Source: Luscinia megarhynchos
Lineage: Eukaryota > Chordata > Aves > Passeriformes > Turdidae
DNA length: 64,000 nucleotides
Direction of reading: 5' to 3'
Assembly: GCA_034336665.1 (NCBI GenBank)
Contig: CM067570.1
Location: 25,501,002-25,565,001 of the forward strand
The position numbers and the translations under genes were made by a program. Of this stretch, positions 60,301 through 64,000 are shown one piece after another. Position 1 is the first letter of the stretch; each line of letters opens with the position of its first letter. The notes under the pieces were generated by a model. That model ran no database searches and was not told where the DNA came from. It saw only the letters and a list, made by a program, of their open reading frames with translations.

Positions 60301-62677
60301 TGCGTTCTGCAACTGTTTGCTTTTAGTAGCATCTGTCTTCTGTGGTCGTGGTGTAAATTCAGCTGGGACAATTAGTTATCCTCTGCTGAACTCCTTTTTC
60401 CCAGTCTTGATGTAGCTGAAATAAATGCCCGTCTGTCAGCTGAATGTTTCACTGTTTGGCCCTTCGATTCCAGAGTTTGAGATCATTAGTAAGTAAGTTA
60501 TTAATAGGAAGCCTCAGTAAATATAATACTGCTGCCACTTCTGAAGTAATGAAAAAAGCTGTGTACTACAAAAGTCACGAGTTAAACCATCTCTAACCAG
60601 GTAGTCTCATTGGCTTTCTGGTGTTCAGAGTTCATACCAAGGCTGTTTTAGGCAAGCAATCTCTGGTTTTCAACTCTGGTTGTTAATAGCTGTTGTTTTA
60701 GTTTCATTTAGAATACTTGGGTCAATACTGCAGTTACTAATTTTTTCTCAAAGTACATGTGTGTGGGTGTCCTCTCCTGACAAGTTGGAAAGTAGCCTGG
60801 AAGCAAGGAAAAATGAGAAGTGTGCTCCTTTGGCTCCCATATGCTGTCCATGCCCTGGAGACTTGTTCCTCACTAGGACACTTTTCAGATCCCTGTCTTC
60901 AGTTGAGAAGTCCTGGTGTGATGCCTGTCAAGGAAATCAGTGCCAGGGAGCAAGGTGGGCCACTGTGAACAGGGCAGGAGGAATAAAAGGAGGGGGTGGC
61001 ACCCACAAAAGCAGAAAGATGCTGAGGTGCACGTCAGCAAAGCTTGTCTAGACTAGGGGTACGAAGGCTTAGAAAGGAGGTGTACAGGTTGGAATCCTTT
61101 TATATGTGTTGGGAGGTTAAGGTTTCAAACCAAACATATTTTCATCTGTTACACTGTAAATTGCAGTAAAGGGAATTGACAAAGTTAGTTTCTGCTATCT
61201 TGGCAGTCTTGATCATACCTAGACATTATACAATGTAGTAACCAGTGTCTCTGGAATATGATGCCCTGATGCTCAAAAATCTGATTCCTCTTTTTAATCA
61301 CGAATGACTGTAAAAGGTAGTAGTGAAGCTGTTAGAATTCAAATACTGTGATGTATAAGTGCAAGTTGAATTGAACCAGAATCCTTAGAACCTGTAAATA
61401 ACATGAGATTTGAGAGCTTGTAAAAAATCTACAGGTCATTGGAAACTCACTTAAACTGCTTGTGTCAAAATGTAAATCTTGTGGGCAGCTTCCTGCATTG
61501 CTTGGTTCTTATGAAACGAGGAAGTTCCTTTTAGGTGTTTGCAGTTCATGTTGAGAAATTGATTTCTGGAATGTTGGTGTTGTAGAAGAGGGAGTATCTC
61601 AAACAGTTAATCCTTTTGCTGATTACATATGCAAAAGATGATGCAAGTGTGAAAGCCGAGCTTGTAAAGACAGAGGACCTTTGCTGAATAGTGTATGAGA
61701 GGATTGGAAATTCTTCCTAGGAAAACATTACATTTATCAGCAACACATTTACCTTTGTGAACATTGCTAAATACCTGATACTTGCACATTTCATCCATTT
61801 CTAATCCAAATTTATTCCATGCTGGAGTCACAATTTCTATCAGCAAACAAAAACGTTATTAGTTTTGCAATATACTTGGATTTGTAGCTAGAAATTTGTG
61901 TTTTAAAGTTCTTTGAAGAGATTTGGCTGGGAGATGTTGCTGATGTAAAAGATCTGCTTCTGAAATGGTTCCAATGAAGTAGTCTTCTGGCTGGAGTCAC
62001 CATGATACATGCATAGAATTGGGAAAAACTTGTTGATTTGCTTACCTTGGACAAACAGTAAAATGGTAATGGAAATGGTAAAAATCAAAGGGAAATCTGT
62101 GGTAGTCTGGTTTGTAGTTTTCAAAATGCAGAATACTCAAAAGAAAAATGAGCATAAGGCATGAAGGATTGTTAAAATATGACTTTTTTGTTAAAGTTGT
62201 GGTAGGAAATCCACTATTGTAATTCAGTCTTTAAAATCTGTTTTGTAATGTATATTGCAAATACTAATAATGCATGCATTTTCTTATGTGCTTTTTGAAA
62301 TATGAAACACAACATGGGAAAGACTTGGTAACAAAGTTCCACTGCTTAGAATAATTGAATTTGCTTTTTAAAAAAAAAATTGTACATTTTCTTTTATTGT
62401 TAATTTTCAAGGGAAATCAGGTTTAATTCTTTTCCTTCTTTATCGATATTAGAACTGAATATTTGATACTTTACATTTCAGTGTTGAGACATACACAAGC
62501 TCATTTGAATGGTCACTTTCAGTAGTAAATATACAGATTTTGATTTATGTACACTGACTTGCTTTCTTTTGATGTAGGATGCAGTTACTACTGTGAAAAG
62601 CTGTTTTATCTTTCTTGATTATCAGTGGCTTGCTGTAAGACATTTCATATTCAGGGTTGAAGTGTGACTCTGCTGTT

Positions 62678-63250
62678 TTAGGCACTATAAAAGGTATTCT
62701 CTTTCCTGTAACGCTGAGGTATAGTTTGCATTGAAATTGAAGTTTCCCTGACTTTGTGTTTGAAATGAAATGTCTGGAGTGTGGACATGGTACCACTACC
62801 TGTATTGATGCTTCCAAGTCTTTTCCTCGGGGGCTGGGAAGGAGAGGGGCATTTCTGCTTCTTTCCACCTTTGTTCTGCTCTGAGCATCCTCTGCCTGCA
62901 GGCCCCTTCCCAAAGCAGAAAGCTGTAGTGGTTGTTTTGGACCAGCTCTGAAGAGAGGTGTGCTGCCCTAGGGTAGCCAGAGACCTGAATACATTGGGCG
63001 GCACAGGGTGGTACATGGAATCAGTATTGTGGCTATGAAGGTAGTACCCATTCTTAATATTTGTTATTTGGAGTTCTGTATAATATGGTAGCATTACTGT
63101 ATAATTTCCTTGTATTTTGAAGTTCTTTTTTATATCAAATATTTTCTTATCAGTACTTAAAGAAGAACTGAAAAGTGATTTTCTCAGATCAGTGCAGAAT
63201 TTAACAGGCGTTTCACTCTGCCTACGTGCATGGGTTTGGAAGTTATGCAA
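62678..63250 (-). other. long minus-strand ORF in AT-rich intron, probably chance
   Basis: A 190-codon frame is long for DNA of this composition. The translation is rich in Ser, Thr, Lys and Asn, with no domain, no repeat and no recognised similarity. A second minus-strand frame (122 codons, 62,545-62,913) overlaps it in a different frame, which argues against coding selection. Listed because of its length; I would not annotate it as a gene without transcript evidence. Confidence 0.1.
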
Positions 63251-64000
63251 CCTCTTTTTATAGAGTTGTGTTTTCTGGTGATCTAGGTTTGCTCAGTTAG
63301 TATTTAGAAACATCCGTGTATTAGGAGCTGTATATGATAAAAAACTTAGGTGATAGCAAATTAATGTGTACCTCTAAATATAAAAACATTTGTGGTAAGG
63401 TTCAGGTAGAAATGGCTTCCATCATTTTGTGTACTGGCTTTAAAATTACTGGGTGGAAGAGGCTAAGTTGCTGTGACGTAGAGCCATACACAGTGTCGTG
63501 ATGCAAAGAACTTGCATGGAGATGTTGCATTTTTAGTTCTGTCAAAGACGACTGAGAACTGAGTGCCCAGCACAGAAACAATTGCTATTGGATATCTACA
63601 GACTGCAGCTGGGGGGAGAGGGAGGGCATGTTGTCACCTTGGCACTGAGGGAATACCCTTCCTGACATACTGACAAGTCATTATTCCAAATTGCAGAGGC
63701 ACTAGGTCATCACAGTGCAATTGCTCAGGTTTTTTTAGGATGAGCAAAATGCATTTTTTCCTGTTCTCATTGTTGGAGGAGACTGGACTTGTTTTTCAGA
63801 AACATTACACGCAGAAAAATGTACCTGAGGCAAACACCTGGCATGAAGAGAATTTGCCTGAATACTAATAATTTGGCAACATTTAATAAGCAAATTAAAA
63901 CAGTATGTAGTAATGGGAATTCAGCTGCAGTGATTACAGCCAGATCCACCAAGAGTGATGGATTTGCATACCAACCCAGACTTACGACAAATATTGTGAT

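Larger units (their letters stand above)
46275..64000 (+). other. long first intron (partial), candidate NIPBL intron 1
   Basis: From the donor to the window end no coding exon was recognised. The NIPBL start-codon exon was looked for and not found. After the CpG island the sequence becomes AT-rich and T-rich on the + strand, with many oligo-T tracts, as expected for a sense-strand intron. Mammalian NIPBL intron 1 is very long, so it is plausible that exon 2 lies beyond the window. Content includes poly-T tracts at 47,550-47,575 and 50,719-50,736, a (TTG/TTA)n microsatellite at 54,366-54,393, an unexplained ORF at 50,356-50,586 and otherwise unremarkable DNA. If exon 1 is misidentified, this block would be intergenic or the intron of another gene. 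Confidence 0.55.

Noticed and set aside
46275..64000. NIPBL coding exon 2 in the window
   Set aside because: No sequence resembling the start of the NIPBL coding region was found on the + strand; it probably lies downstream.
1..64000. CRISPR arrays, operons, phage or insertion sequences
   Set aside because: No spaced direct-repeat array, ribosome-binding-site organisation or bacterial mobile element is present; the DNA is vertebrate in style.

Overview
This looks like vertebrate nuclear DNA, most probably from a bird. The main evidence is one CR1 (chicken repeat 1) LINE fragment with the typical sauropsid 3' end, plus very low repeat density and no long protein-coding exon. No bacterial, phage, plasmid or organellar feature was seen. 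Nothing here resembles an operon, CRISPR array, toxin system or other multi-gene system, and I do not claim one.

Layout. Positions 1 to about 44,600 are intergenic. I found no supportable coding exon there. The region alternates GC-richer, poorly structured stretches with AT-rich islands full of homeodomain-type TAAT/ATTA cores, which look by eye like conserved non-coding elements (candidate enhancers). A 5'-truncated, decayed CR1 copy lies at about 44,615-45,730 on the + strand. A strong CpG island follows directly (about 45,731-47,045) and contains a promoter, a degenerate GC-rich tandem repeat and a non-coding first exon ending in a consensus splice donor at 46,275. Positions 46,275-64,000 are AT-rich, T-rich on the + strand and lack recognisable coding exons, which fits a long first intron transcribed on the + strand.

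Identity of the gene. From memory, the last ~130 bases before the donor resemble the 5' untranslated exon 1 of NIPBL, which encodes the cohesin loader. The context agrees: NIPBL has a non-coding first exon, a very long first intron and a broad intergenic region upstream, with SLC1A3 as the upstream neighbour in mammals. In birds this locus is expected on chromosome Z. The call rests on recollection of a UTR, so it is moderate confidence. No NIPBL coding exon or SLC1A3 exon was found in the window.

Functionally, the window is a promoter hub: one housekeeping-type CpG-island promoter, a large upstream region that may hold distal enhancers (for this gene or a neighbour), and the beginning of a long intron. 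The points most worth checking are the promoter tandem repeat, the CR1/CpG-island junction, the AATAAA inside exon 1 just upstream of the donor, two unexplained protein-like ORFs (about 50,356-50,586 + and 41,055-41,348 -), and three short perfect palindromes carrying E-box or GATA-like motifs. GC content, skew and conservation statements are by eye, not computed.
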